Below, piece after piece: positions 23,501 through 37,800 of a DNA stretch of 64,000 bases. Origin of the DNA: Cucumis sativus. Lineage: Eukaryota > Streptophyta > Magnoliopsida > Cucurbitales > Cucurbitaceae. A model generated the notes under the pieces. That model was not told the DNA's origin, searched no databases, and saw only the letters and a list, made by a program, of their open reading frames with translations. The stretch is taken from positions 28,986,408-29,050,407 of the forward strand of contig NC_026657.2 in the NCBI RefSeq assembly GCF_000004075.3, in the 5' to 3' direction. The stretch's first letter is position 1. Each line of letters begins with the position of its first letter. The position numbers and the translations under genes were made by a program.

Positions 23501-23758
23501 CAAAGAAAAATCAACAAAAATAGTGTAAATTTTTGTCTTAAGAAAATTGTAGAAGAATTTGAGAAATGGGTTCTCTTTTTGTCTTTTTACTTGATTAGAA
23601 GCGCAACTGAACCAAGCATCCCAAGCAGAGCCACCATGCCAGAGGATGTTTTTTACACTGAAAATAGACTGAGATTCTTTATCTTCTTCTTTTCCTTCAT
23701 GCTCTGTTTCGTTCACATTAGGAACTATAGCTTCCTCTGCTTGTTTCTGAGGCAACAT
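20557..23758 (-). CDS. AUX1/LAX1-like: Auxin influx carrier, AUX1/LAX1 type
   Basis: Seven coding exons, all with GT-AG junctions: 23758-23591, 23496-23198, 23104-22921, 22834-22737, 22649-22442, 22320-22063 and 20778-20557. They give 478 aa in one frame, the normal family length. The product is an auxin/H+ symporter of the AAAP superfamily with about ten to eleven membrane helices in the plasma membrane, where it drives cellular IAA uptake. Near-invariant blocks are present: WHGGSAWDAWFSCASNQ, NHVIQWFEVLDGLLG, IACASNIYYIND, SFHNYRLWSFLGLGMTTYTA, TGATNILYTFGGHAVTVE, MLIHQFITFGFACTPLYFVW, and the C-terminal DTFGLFAKCYQC. The segments VIGMHDTKSICLRA and HMLTYRKASARQNAAEKPPFF resemble AUX1/LAX1 more than LAX2/LAX3. 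The N-terminus (MLPQKQAEEAI...) is the variable cytosolic part. The last intron is long (20779-22062, 1284 bp). No damage is seen. Confidence 0.96.
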
Positions 23759-23794
23759 TGTCTTTGGTTTCTTTCACAAACGCAACCAAAAGTC

Positions 23795-23915
23795 CTAGAT
23801 TAACGAGACAAAAGAAGAAGTAAAAATAAGAAATCACCAAATTAGGAGGAAGAAACAAAAGAAACAGAGTGTTCAGAGTACTTCACTTAAAAGGGAAAAG
23901 AACGAAACCAATTAC
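23795..23915 (-). other. Probable leader intron of the auxin carrier gene
   Basis: On the minus strand AAG|GTAATT (donor at 23915) is followed by a T-rich tract and CTAATCTAG| (acceptor at 23795). This gives a 121-bp intron that ends 36 bp before the ATG. The call rests on splice-signal quality only. Confidence 0.5.
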
Positions 23916-24726
23916 CTTAGTTCGAAATGTCTCTTTCGCTGAAAGATTGAAGAAAAACCAGATTGAAGAAAAACCCAGATCGAGTTCACAAACAAAAATA
24001 AAACAGATAGTAGTTTTCAAATTCAATGTTTTGTTTGGTTCCAATATCGAAGTATTTTTTGTTTGAGTCTCTGTTTCTCTCTGACTTTGAATAAAAACAA
24101 AACCAAAACCAAAGAAAGGAAGAGGTATTTAAATGGAAGAGCCAAAGGACGTGGTGCTTTCTTCTTCAAAAGAGCCTTAAATACACTGAAAGGAAAAAGG
24201 CAAAATTTCAAGTAGCTGGATTCATGAACGCCCCAACTTTAATGCGCCACCAAATTCCTCAGAGATGACAATAAAAAGAAAAGGTAAACAGAGACACCGC
24301 CGAATTCAAAGACGGCGAGAACCCTCGAAAGCAGCACTAACACAAACCGAATGGAAAATTTTGATCAGAGAGTTGAATTCATGAGTTATAAAGGAGAAAA
24401 AAGAAAGAAAGAAAAGACCCTCTTTTTTCTTTCCCTTTCTTTGTATCTGAGCTTGAAATACACAAAAAAAAATACGTGTTGCTGTGTATATATATAAAAA
24501 CAGAGGAATGAGAAGAAAAAAAAGTTGAAAACAAAGGGTTTTAGAGAGAAAGCGATGGAAGTGAGAGAAATAGAAAGGAAAGTGAGAGAGACGAAACACC
24601 CAATTCGCTTGCAAACCACTTGATGATTCGATTCTTTCTTTTGATTAGGTGAAAGTGAATTTGGTAAACAAAAGCGATCTAGACGTTGTTCTGATCGATA
24701 AGGTCTCAACCTAACAAAGGACCTCT

Positions 24727-24736
24727 CCTTTTTATA
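24727..24736 (-). promoter_or_regulatory. TATA box of the auxin carrier gene
   Basis: TATAAAAAGG on the minus strand is a strong match to the plant TATA consensus and is followed by a pyrimidine-rich leader. With transcription starting about 30 bp downstream, the leader would be roughly 0.9 kb before splicing. It contains two very short upstream ORFs (ATGs near 24380 and 24223, each about 5 codons). Confidence 0.6.
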
Positions 24737-24744
24737 GCCCAAAA

Positions 24745-26400
24745 TTTATTAAGTTGCTTCGAATTACAACCCTCCCTATAGTTTTCAATATATCAATTTA
24801 CGTAAAAAAAAGTGAATATATAAACCAAAATATCATCCTTATTGTGCATTAATGTTTGGACTTATGTCAAATTAAGCCTAATTTATTAGTAATTTTGTTA
24901 ATCATCATGAAGTCAAATGTTCAATTAATCAAATAACACATAGACGTACCCTTATTGTTTCACTCTTAAAGGAAAAAGGAATATTAGAAAATGTGTCCTT
25001 TTTAGGAAAAGAAATGTTTCACATAGGGTAATTTTTATTAACTCAAAATGTACCAACCAAGCATTTGAAATAATATCATTGCTTTATATGTGGATATGTT
25101 TACACGTTTTGTAGGGAAAACTCAACACTAAAAAAGACATTAATCGGATTCTTAACAACAATAACGATGTACATGCATATATGTATAATGTCGTGGGTAT
25201 ATTATATTAACACAAGTGACATTTAAAAACTATAGTCCTATGATGTGAGTTTGAATACATTAAAAATGTTGTGATTTGCAAATGTAATTCATTAGAGTAC
25301 TTTTGTTGTTAGGGCCGTCACCTTCAAGATTAATGAAAGGTACGTACTTCAGAACAGAACTTTCGTTTTATTATTATGCCTTGGTTTATCCAGCTGCCTT
25401 ATGCCAAGTTCATTGAATTATTTTGGGTAAAATATATGATTCTTATAACATTTTTTTGTTTTATTTAAATGGGGGAATCAAATTTTAGTTTTGAAGTTTG
25501 TCATACTCAAACTTTAACTTAAATTAGTAATGGAGTTGGTTTAAGTTAATCTAAAATTTGTGGCAAGGTATGTTTCATTTTGATTGGACAATTTTGAATT
25601 GACTAGTTATTTAATGCCATAATTTAAATATTTTCTTTCATTATAAGTTTTACACTTTGTTTGTATTATAGTTTGGCTTATTAGATTTTGAAATTATTTA
25701 GCATGTACCTCTCTAAAATTTAGTATTCGATAACACATTTAAGTTTCAATATTTCACAAAGATGTCATCTATGTATTTAACATATTATACTTTTAGATGA
25801 ATCAAGATGTCTCTAAACATAACAAAATTTCACTAATCTATGATAATTTTTTGGATTCTATCAGTGATATAAATTGATAAATTTTTATAATTATTTATTA
25901 ATGACACTAATCAAAACATATTTGGGTTTATCAATATTTATTGTTGATAGAATATGAAATTTTGCTATATATGTACGTATTTTATCAAATTTAATATTTT
26001 TGACAATTTTCTTATAAATTAAGTGTTCATTAGAAATTCGTGTTTGAAAGGTAATTTTATATTTTAAAACAATTCAAATAAAATATGAATTTTTTTATAC
26101 TAATGTTAATAATTACGTATTATGACAAACACAAACATGTAAATGGGGTATACGGTGGTAATAAAGTTCAAATTTCTCAATCAAGTTTAAATTTTTTACA
26201 AATAATGTAATAAATTTTGTTTTTTTAGTAATTTTGTTCGTAAATAGTTTATCCATATTTGAAAATTCGCATTTTTATATTTGCATAATTAAAAAATAAC
26301 AAATTAAAATAATGTGTAATGAAATTTTATTTTGAGTATAAATGGTCTGTGCTTTTTTATTATTAATGAAAAAATATTTTAACAATGTCTACCATGGTTA
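24745..26400. other. Intergenic, AT-rich
   Basis: Distal upstream region of the auxin carrier gene. At 25855-25975 a palindromic, MITE-like stretch begins GATTCTATCAGTGATA and is mirrored by TGTTGATAGAATATGAAATT. Nothing else is supported. Confidence 0.5.
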
Positions 26401-26439
26401 ATTTAATTGTTCTATTGATATAATTGCATTATTACGTTC

Positions 26440-26820
26440 AATTTTAGTTGGAATATTGTCCGCAAACTCCCACCGACCCCACGTCTCCACTGAACATAAC
26501 CACGTGAACGACACTCTCAACCATCGGCGTGAACCACACCCTCCATATTGGGTTTGAAGGAAAATGAAGACCACGGACCGAAGAAAAGAGTGAAAGAAAA
26601 AAGATACGACGGAATTTCCATCAATTAGAGTGCCGAATGAGCCGGCAGTTTCTGGGCGAGGCCCATCTCCGAAATCATAGCCACAACGACCAAAATATTT
26701 GTTTTTACAAATACAAATCCGGCTCGACCCAACTCCAACCCAGCCATAGCCAATACAACTCTCCACGCTTCTAAAGCTATTCACGCGCGTAATCAACCCT
26801 ACTCCCATTTACTCCCTGGC
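26440..26820 (-). other. Isolated GC-richer block with open minus-strand frames; product unrecognised
   Basis: About 380 bp stands out in base composition from the AT-rich DNA around it. The minus strand carries a long open frame (about 26398-26808; its first codon is not confirmed as ATG). In another frame an ATG at 26747 opens a 40-codon ORF ending at 26625, with a hydrophobic middle (NILVVVAMISEMGLAQ) that could be a signal peptide. A G-box core CACGTG lies near 26500. I recognise no family. It could be a gene fragment or a small secreted peptide gene. Confidence 0.25.
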
Positions 26821-26843
26821 TCCATTATAAAGTTGGGCCCTGC

Positions 26844-27008
26844 TAACCACTGACAATATTGACAGACAGTGATAATTAAATATATAGCAAAAATTTTCAC
26901 TCAATCAAATTGTTAAAAATCGTAAATTTGACCACATATTTATAATATATAGCAAAAATTTTCAGATTCTATCATGATAACCACTGACAATATTGACAGA
27001 CAGTGATA
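26844..27008. repeat. Direct repeat of a 31-bp unit, 134 bp apart
   Basis: TAACCACTGACAATATTGAC followed by AGACAGTGATA occurs at 26844-26874 and again at 26978-27008 without mismatch. A second pair, ATATATAGCAAAAATTTTCA, occurs at about 26880 and 26945. The region is a partial tandem duplication of a MITE-like unit. Confidence 0.85.
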
Positions 27009-28596
27009 GAAACGTGTTATCATTGATATCGGGTTGGTAAATATTTTAGTTTATTTTGTTATTTTAAAAAATGCTCACAGATAAAAAAAAATAATATTTT
27101 GTATTCTTTTTTTTTTATATATTTTTTACTCGCTAGAAAAACATGATCATGTTAGGTTTAGTTCACCCACTACTCGATTTTTTTTCAACTCGTTTGAGAC
27201 TTTAGGGCAAGTTTTGACATTTGCTACTAATCTTTTTTTTTTTCTATGTATTAAATATGATTACAAATTTTAAATTTAGTTAGAAGATGTAAATATCAAT
27301 AACAATGACATTTCCTAACTGATTATTCAATATATAATAATTTTAAAATTTTAGCTTATAGTGATTTAATGTATAAACTTTCAATTGCAATTATGTAACA
27401 TTTTAATTGGTCATTTGAATTAATGATATTTGGTGCATGTATGGATTGATAAAATTATTAAAATCCAAATGTGCTATTTAAGGTATAAATACTCGTTTTT
27501 ACACTACAAGAAAAAAGGTTTAATTTGACATTTATAAATAACAGCTAAAATGTATTTTTGTTGAAGTACAAAAACGAACCATAATTGAAAAATATAAAGT
27601 GACTTTTAATTTTTAAAAATCGAATAATATTACATTTAAAAAATGTATAATTTTGTTTTTGGAATTTGATTAAATATTCGATAATTGCACTCGATAAAAA
27701 TAATACATATCATTATAAGCAATAGAATAAAAATATGTTTAATTTTTAAATACCAAGTTATATAACTATACATAAGTTGTTTAAAAATTAAAAATACACT
27801 CAAACGTAATTATCGCACACAAACCAAAGTGTATTATTTAAATTATCCATTTTTTTAATGAAAGTTGAAGGACGAAAAATTAGTTTTTAATTGAAAGAAT
27901 CAAGATTTGAATAGCAATGATTAGTTATATGTTTGATATACCGTTATATGTTGTTTTTTTATATATATGCATTATCTTAACCATTAATTTATGTTATAAA
28001 GTCATTTTATGGTAAAAGGGCAGTTAATTGGGTATAGTAAAGAGGTGAAGATTAATGGAAGTAATTTATAGTGTAGATATAGTGAAAATATAAAGTGTGA
28101 ATTGGATGGAAAAGATATTTGAGAAATAATTATATAAAGTGGTAGATGATGTAATTTGACTTCGCAAATGGGAGTGTAATAGCTTCATATATCATATGAT
28201 AGGTGGAATAAAAAGAGTGGGAGAGGGAATAATCTCACATGATTACCCTATAGCATAAAGTGCCATATCACTAAATCAAAACTTTCCAATTACTTCTTTT
28301 TATTTTATTTCCCTATCTTACATTTTTGCTCAAAAGCTAAAGTTTCTAATTTTTTTCCTTTTCATTTCTATAATCGTAGTTTGTTAATTACATCTTTTTT
28401 TTTTAAATAATAATAATAATAATAATTCTCTCGTAAAAAGTTGAATAATTTAATTTAAATGAGTAAATTACGTGTCTCACACGCTATTTATCTCATTATA
28501 CAAATTAACACATTTACAAAAATAAAGATTACATCGATAAAATTATTGATTTAAAATTTTATGTGATAGTTTCAGGTACTACAATTATATCAAAAC

Positions 28597-28813
28597 TAAT
28601 CAAATATATAACAACATTTTTAAAAAATTTAGAATATAAAAAAATATGTCAAAGTTTATTAGTGACAAACTATCAATAACAAGAGTTTATCACTGATATA
28701 TTATACTAAATATTAGTCTATCACCGATAAATTACACGAGTTGATAAAAATCTATTTATAGATCTTGCTATATTTACAATTTTTTTTAAAAAATATTGTT
28801 ATATACTTAATTA
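28597..28813. mobile_element. TIR element, family member 1 (about 217 bp)
   Basis: The left end (AATATATAACAACATTTTTA, from about 28601) is the inverse of the right end (AAAAAATATTGTTATATACT, from about 28789). The arms are about 40 bp with mismatches. The inside carries TATCA..GATA-type short palindromes. A full second copy is at 46444-46666, and partial copies lie near 5605-5702, 36856-36960 and 43380-43475. Confidence 0.7.
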
Positions 28814-31800
28814 TTATTTATAAAATTATTATCTATTATAATTACATATTAATATTTGTTTAAAAAAATTGGTTTTTGGAAAATTAGCTAATAATTGGAG
28901 AAGAATTTAGGAAAATAAAAAGAAAAATTAATCAATGGTCTTAAAGTCTTAATTTGATATTAAACATGTGTTAATAGTGGGAGAGCAATGATTAATGGAG
29001 GATTTTGAGGTCCGTAAGGGCTTGGGTAGGAGGATCAAAGTTGGGAGTATGTCCCATCATTGAGTCTCACATGGGCCCCCAACCCCAATAAATAAATTTA
29101 GTAGAAGGGAAACGACATGTCGTATAGGAAAATGAACCATTTTCTCTCTTTTTTTGGGTATTGGAATTCTTAATTATTGAAAAATAAGAAATAAAATTGT
29201 AGAGATGCTTAATGCTTATTAACAAAATTTGGGTGGGTGGGACCTGCCCACCAACCCAAAGGACGGAAGATGCCTTTCTATGAGATTAGGGTCAATGTAC
29301 TTCGTAATTAGTTGAGTTTGATTGGTACATGCTTTTCACTTTTAATCAAAGATTATCAAAATTTTATATTATTTAGCTTCTTTAATCTCTATGATTTTCT
29401 TGAGTTTCAAATGGATGGACCCATTAATCATTTTGCTTAAGAGAAACCCATTTCACAAAGTGTCCCATATATAAATATATGTATGTATATATAATATAAT
29501 AAGATTAAAAAAAAAAAAGAAACTTAGGTTTGTAACCTTGTAATATACACCCAAGGTGATAGTTTGTGTTCATGATCATTCTATGTATCCCACTAATAAT
29601 GGGCTGTCTAACATAGTCTTTATTTTATTCATTTTAATATTTAAATTCATACTTTTAGTTTAAATGCCACCCCTCAAATATACAAGCAAGAACAAATATA
29701 GCTAATTTGCTATTTTAATTTTTATATATATATTTTAATCTTATACTTTCCAAATCTTAAATTGATCCTTCAAAATTTTAATTTCTTTTTCATTCTTTTA
29801 TAAAGTCAAGCATCTATAATTCATCAAAATATTACATTTTCGACCAAAAGATGTTTCAATTTCATCTGGTTAATGTTGTACCAATCATTAATTTAAAAGC
29901 AAGAGTATTATTAAAAAAAAACTATACAATATTTAATTTTTAATTGATTATATTCTTAACAAAACAAATACCATGTTTGAATACTTACATGACATATATA
30001 TTTCATCCATTTTTTCTAAATAAAGTACCATGTTGTGATTGATACTATTTTAATTTTATTATTTTTTAAAAGAAAAGAAAATCGTACAAATTTCTAGTTT
30101 GAAAAAATAATATTACAAGAATGTTGTTTTTTTTCTCTCCTCACAATTTAGGCCTGAAATTAAAAAGGGGAAAATAACGTTAAAATCCAAATTATTGTAG
30201 AAAATAATATCATCTGCCAAAAATTCCATAAGATCATATTGTTGGAAGCGACATAGAAAGTTGATAAGTCAGGCGCCGACGTCTTTGGCAGAAAGCATGC
30301 AGAGTGCGAAATCATGGGCACAATATTTTTGTATCAATAAAATATGTTTAACTTCAAATACCATTTTCTTTTAATCGTATATTTTCATAATTATTACAAT
30401 TTAATTTTGTATATTTTCAATTCTCTAATTTTAGTTAATCTATTTTAAAAGAACCCTAACTTTTAGTTTTCAATCTAATTTATTGTTGTCGAAAATATAT
30501 GAAAATTGAACCCATACTTGAATATACTAAGCTAGATTTTTTTTTCTATAGATGTACTTATGAGCTTGGCATTAGTCATTTTTATTTGGTAAATTATCTT
30601 CTGTCCAAATTATAAATTAACCGACTAACTATTATGTGAAAGCATGACATATTTTCCATGTCAACATATTGGCAATAACATTCACACATGACATACCATT
30701 CATCTTCCATTTCCAAATTCCAATGAGTCACAACTAACATGGACAAATTGCATCACAATGGTCAAGACTTAAATCATGGCAATGAAGATACATAGATCTA
30801 TTTTTTTCTTAGCTTCCAAAAACACTACTCAATCAGAGAATAAACAAAACGAAACATTTTTGGCCATGGGAACGTTCCCCCTTATGATGCAATCGATGAC
30901 CAAAACCTTCAATCATTCTTTGTATTTTTCTCTATTGTCTCTATCCAAGATTTTGGTGACATCAATGTTTCTTCATGAGATAAGATCCTTCCAATATTTG
31001 TATAAATATAAGCTATTCCCATCTCCCATAATATTGAAAAATAGTATATATTCAAATCATTTGTAGTTTGACTTGGATCAATATTTTAGATCTTGGTGAA
31101 TTTATTCATTAATAAAACAACTCACTCCATCATTTTATACAGCTTGATGATCTATATATTAAAAAAAAGCATATTTTTTTTATTTATATTCGAGTCAAAT
31201 CATGTTCTATGTTTGAATAATAAAACGACAAAACACATGAAATTTTAATTTACTTACCTATAAGTTTTCAAGATCACTTCCTTCCTAATTTTAAATTTTA
31301 AGTTAATACTCTAATGAAGATTTTTGATGTCTTGTTTTCTGAAATTAATGGATCAAGAGACTCTTTTTTTTATTATTATTATTCTTACAAGTATAAGAAT
31401 CAACTAAATACAAATAGACTAAATTTATGATATAAAATATTTCCCTTTCAAATTGTGTACTGATAAAAAAGTTCCTCCACATGTGTTTGACGAAATTATT
31501 TTCCCCCTTTGATTATTGAATGTACTTGTATTTTACTGTTTATTAGTGGATTGGATATATTTATAGCAAATACCACATTAGTTATTCTATACTATTCATG
31601 AGGAATAAAATAAGTTTATTAGTCCTATTCATTAGATCTCACATGCATGAGTCATACTGAATGAATTGTTTATATATAAAATGGCTCTATTTTGTAAATT
31701 ATTATTATGCATGTTGGAGTTTTTTCTTTTAAATTTGTATTAATGAAAATGGATTCCTTTATATATTTTTGAAAAAAAAAAAAGTTAACAAAGATTCAAT

Positions 31801-34800
31801 CACAAGAACTAAAATTAGTAAACACTTAAACCCTAATTCACTTGATATGTAGAAATTTATTTAACCTTTTTGTAACAAATCAATAATATATTATTAAAAA
31901 GACATCAACAATATGTTGTCTTATGCATAAATTTGAAACTAGGTTTATTTTAAAGCACTAATTAATTTATGTTATAAGATAGTGATAACACATATTAATG
32001 ATTTGGGTATAATTTAAATTGAGTGGGATTGGTTTTGATGATAACTATCTATTTAAAAATTGCATATTAATGGATTCTCTAAGGAATAATGTGTAGTTGC
32101 TATAGATCATAGAGTATATGGGAATTAAAAGGCTTTTAATTAGTTAAGGGTAAGGATTCAAATGAAAAGTAAAGAAGAAGAATATATGTGAATAAGTTAG
32201 TTCAATAATTGGTACTCAAAAAATGACCCTACAAATAAAGGCATTGAATTCTGATAAGAGTAAGAAATATTGTTCATTTGGACCCATTGAAAGTGACTAT
32301 CCCTCTCCCTTTATGACCCCATTTCATTATGTGACCCATACCCTAAACTCTCCCTAGGTCCCTCTATCCCTTGGGAATTTAACTTAGTCTTACTTATTAA
32401 GCCAATCTTGCTCAACCCTAAATTTGACAGCTAGTATGTTACAAATGTAAGACTCGAATTCTTCATTTCGTCTTAGAATTTGTACCGTGACTACTCTTTA
32501 AGTGAGGAAAATGAAAGCTTAGCTATATGTTAGCTAGTGATCTCTTTTGTATTTTTACCACGTCTCACTTATTAAATCAGTTTATCTTATTTATCTAAAA
32601 GTTTCTTCATCATTTATATCTCGTTTTTTGTGAAAAAAAACTTAATTTAGTCCTTAGTTTCAAATTATTACACTTTTAAATGTTCAAAACATTACAATTC
32701 TTGATCTTTGTATTTCAAGATTTAATTGTATAACCCCAATTTAACAGAATTCACTAGTCGATATCATTTTATTAACGTGTTTAATAAAATTATATTAATG
32801 CACAGGTAAGTTTAGATATATAATATTAGTTAATCAATTCATTAAAGGTATCTATCTACCTTTTCAACAAGTTGTTACTAATTAGGTTGTACTACTACAA
32901 AATGTAATTGACAAATTCCTAACTTTATTGCCTTTTCTCTTTATTTCATTTACATTTTATTAACCCATGTTTTCCAATTCCTTTTATTAGATAATCACCC
33001 TAAAAACATGTCACTTTTCATTTTAGTTCATTTGGATATCTTATACTCGATTCTTTCATTTTCATTTTATTTTTAAGAGATAAGAATGAACATCATATAA
33101 AAGTAAAGGAACAAAAGCGAACTAAATCAAAAGAATATAACGATTGAAATTGTATTTAAATCTAAAATATAATAATAAAAGATAAAAAAGGAAGCAGAAC
33201 AGTACATAAAATGAAGATAGTACTATAAGATATAGAAGAAGGGGGGGTGTTTATGAATAAATTATGATGGAAATGCCAGTTGACCAAACTTTTCTTGAAT
33301 TGATTTCTCTATTTATAAATATTTATGGGCCACACCTATAGAGGGGTCCAAAAATTCCTACCCTAACAGCTATTGCCTTTGCTCATTATTGTGAAGTATC
33401 ATGTTGTTCCTCTCTTGTGATGAATGAATGAATGAATACACTAGAGCATGCCAATGCCAATGCCCATTCTCTATATTTATATCTACATTGACCATATTGT
33501 ATATTCTAAATTATGCCTAATCAATGTGGTTTCTTTTCTTCTACTATGCTAATAATGACTTGTCTTAGGGTATCAAACTAAACTAAGAATTAATTTGGTC
33601 AGTGTAATTTTAAAATGCCATAACCTTTAATATTTATCTATGATTTCCCAGTGACATGATAGAAAATTAGGGTTTGTTTGTTTTTCTTTCAAGAAAATGG
33701 AATTATGTTTCTTTTAGTCGTTTTTTGGTGTGAAAGAAATCTTAGGACAAGAAAGGCAAAAAGTAGGAAACTTGTGGAATTCTAATACCTAAGTTTTAAC
33801 CTTTCCAAAAGGGATTTTTTCAAAACTTTTTTTTTTAAAAAAAAAGGAAGAAAATGGGAATGTTTGTTTTTGTTTTCTCTCTTCTCTCACCTCATGGGTT
33901 TGGTTCATTTGGATAAGTGAAGAGAAAAAAGAAAAGGAATTGAAAGGAAATTAAAGGGGTTGGGGTTGGGGTTGGGGGTTCTTTTTTGTGGGTTTACATT
34001 AGCTTTTTAAAAATAGAAATATAGAGTTAAAAAGAGAGAGGATTTTATGCGTGAGAAGGTACCACTCCCAACTCCAAAAAGTTGTTAACTTTGCAGCGTA
34101 TAACTTTGACGTTTCATCAAAATTCACATCAACATTAATACTATAATATAATATATATAACCTTGCGTTTCGTAACCACCGTCTGCGGCGGCGCTGCCAC
34201 CGTGAGTGTCGCCCTCATGAAATTCCCTACTCATAATTACACTGACAACATTTTGATTAAATTCCAACAATGAAATTTCACCCAACACACCCATACCCCA
34301 TCAATCAATTTTTGTAAGAACCTCAATCCACACATCCAATTACCCCAATATCAATACTTACAATTTCAAATAATAATATTATTTAAATCGATATATTTCA
34401 AAATATTCGAGATTTAATTCACCCCTTTGTAAAACTTTAAAGTCTAAATTAATAGAACCATTAAATCAATAGGACTTTCGTCATGCTGAAACAAAATATA
34501 TTTTTCCTCCAAGTAAATATGAAAATCATATGTACTTATAAAATTTAATATATAATATCAATTAAAAAAAATTAAAGTCTTTAGCAAGAAAAGTGGAGTT
34601 TTTCTTTTAATAAAAAATGATTTGAACTTTGTGGCAGTCAACTATTAAATGTTTTTTAAAAACTTCACTAATTTTTAATAATTAAATGGTGTAAGAGTAA
34701 AACAGCTATAAAATCCATAAATTTAACCAAACAATTATAATTAATAATGGGGAAAAAAAAAGTAGAAAAGGATGGAGTAAAGATGAACATTCATCATAAC

Positions 34801-37800
34801 AAAATTTGACTTTGTATTAATGCATCGAAATTTGTTCTTATAAATAAACATTTCATATATATAATTATAAAAACAGTTTTCATCTTTTGGTTTTTGATTG
34901 CTTTCAAATGCTTTCTCTTCATAAATGCGATACAGATTTTGGATCCAAACCCATCATTAATTTAATTTAAAGCAATTTTAAAGATTAGTCAATTCTTTCA
35001 CCTCACAATCCTTCATTCAACACAACTACGTGATAATAATAATAATAATAATAATTCAATCATTTAACTTAATTAAATTACAAAAGTGAATAAAGCTAAA
35101 GCAGATTTTTAATTAAAACGATAACCACGTCTTCCTTTTAACAGTATTACTTTAATTATGTTTAATTATCGACTCACTTTGGATCAATGGTAAACCAAAG
35201 TCTAAGGCTTCTTCCAACCATATCTATGTACTTTAAATTACTCTTAATTTTAAGATTTATTTGAAATCAAGAAAATAAGATGACAATAACGTAAAAATTA
35301 GAAAGTATACCTGAGATCATTTGTAATGATATTGATGCGTAAAAATTAATTACAAATGGTTGAGTATTGTCTAAGATATCACAAAAGTGCGTATAGTATT
35401 AGGTTAGTAATATCGAACTTGATCCCTATTGTTAAAAGAGTAATATATGAGCTTACATCATTGACTAAAAGCATAGAACCTCAAAAACTACACCTATACT
35501 AACTTGTCAGTACTGTGGCATAGCCTAAGCGAATGTTAGACAATGCAAACTCTATATAGTCTCATTCCTCTACCTAATCAGTGTACATAATATTTCGGTA
35601 GTTTTATCGAAACCAAACATTTTTTTTCTCATATATAAAGTACTCTACTATGCTCGACACACCACATCCTTGTAATTTTTCTTATAGGTCGGTCCAAACA
35701 CATCTACGAGTCTAAAGGAGTTTCATTCACGCCGATGACCACCATAAACAAATAATTTCAATGCTACATCTTTAATCTTATTTTTTCGTCTAAACAACTA
35801 AATGAACATCATGGAGGATCAAACGAGTCTCTTTTTTTCCTTTTCACTTTTTCATTATGATCCATCTATTTCTATAAGTTTTTTTTCTTCTCCATCTCTC
35901 TCTTTCTTTCATTTTCTCTGTCATGATTATGCCTAATGTCTTACATTCAGTGAGAACATAAAAGAAGAAAAAAAAAACGAAGAAAATGTCAAAATCATCT
36001 ATAACTCTAAGAAAAGGATACACGTAAAATAATACACATATATTTCTCTTTCCTAAAAGTGACATCGATCAAGCCCATTAAATACACATATAATGGAATG
36101 ACAAGCATGCTCAAAGGATAAGTGAAGCCTATCTTTGGAGTGACACATTTTGAGAAAGGAATAATAATGTTGTTTTTTTCCATACCTTTTCCTTTTAATG
36201 ATGTGATAATTCAACATTTGTTGCATCTTTCTTAACATTAAATTTATTTCTACGTCTATAATATGTTTAATTGAAATTAATGTAATTGTTTAGTTTTTAA
36301 ATCTATAGATTTATGGATGTATAAACATATTAACAAATTAATATTGTGACTGATAACTTTGCTTTGTGGAGTCAAATTATTCTACAAAATAGAATAATTG
36401 ATACCAATGTTTTCCACAAAAAAATACTTATAAAATTGAACAATGCATTATGTGGGTCATCTCAAATTGTACTCTTAGAAACAAAGCAATCAAATTAGAC
36501 ACGGCAATCCAACCACCAAATCTATTGAGAGAAAAAGAAAAAAGAAAACCTATGTAGAATATTTTGATACATAAATTGAATTAAATCCCTTACCTCGCAA
36601 AACAAGTACATTAATACTCACTTTTTTAGAGTTCAAAGTCGTACCTAATAATCAATGTATATTAATTACATATATACTGTGATGATATTGGTTGTAGAAA
36701 ACTAATTTAAAATTTTGAAAATTTACAATGCAAACTAGTATTATTTTTAAAAGAGATGTTAAATTTATTTCATTTTTTTTTGTTTGGAGAAATATAAATT
36801 ATATAATACCTTGCATTTGAACTTGTAAGGTATACTGACATATTTTTTGAAAAGATTTTAAATAATTAACTATATAGCAATATTTCAAAAAATAAAAAAT
36901 AGAGCAAAATTAGTGAAAGTTCATCACTGATATCATTTGCAAATATTGGTCTATTACTTGTTTTCTATCATAATTACTATAATTTTGATGGAGGTTAGAT
37001 TCGCCAAAACTTAGTTCAAATTAAAACCAAAAGATTAGTAACGTGAATAAAATAAAGCCCTAAATTGAAGATTTGAGTGACGATGAAATGTCAAACTGAG
37101 GAATTGAATTGTAAGAGGTAATAAATGTCAAAGTCATAGGAAATGGAGTAACAGTTAAACTACTTGGGCGCTTTCTTGTTCCTTAGAGAATTGGGCGTTG
37201 CAAAATCCAACTCTCACTCTTTGATTTCTTAAAAAAGATAGTCAGATCCTTCCCAAAAATAAATAAATAAATTTTTTGAAAACAAACTGTCAGATTTTTT
37301 TCTCCAGAGGATAAAAAGTTGGAAGGCTTAAATGGGACGAAAGCGGTAGAAGACATGGCCCCGCAATGGATTTGTGTAATGTAAGTAAGCTACAATTGAA
37401 GAATTGTTTTGGATTTTTTTTTTACATAGATGAATATTTTACAGAGAGATTAAAAAAATGTTTTGAAAAAGAAGGTATTGATGAGTTTGATTGGAAGTAA
37501 TGTCAGATGCCTAACTTTAAGCATACATAGGCATGTGGGCAATGGCTTGGTGGCCATTGGAAAGCGTGGAAAGGCATGTTAATAACCACATGATTTTTTT
37601 TTTATGGACGGGGGGGAGGGAGGATGAAGCTTACTTGAGCTCGGCCTCAATGCACGCCGATAAAGTGGCTGCCATTCCCCTCCGACACCCTTCAATTTGC
37701 TTCATTTGTTCGTTAACTGTCTGATGCACTCTAGCTGTTTGATGAAATGTGGAGGAGAAAAAAACTATATTTTTTTCAACTGTTTGCTGCTAGAAAACAG

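Noticed and set aside
30776..31066. 96-codon plus-strand open frame with hydrophobic stretches
   Set aside because: AT-rich composition effects explain it; no motif, promoter or neighbour supports it.
37500..37740. Possible microRNA or coding gene in a balanced-composition stretch
   Set aside because: No match to conserved plant miRNA families that I know, no long foldback seen, and the open frame is unrecognised.
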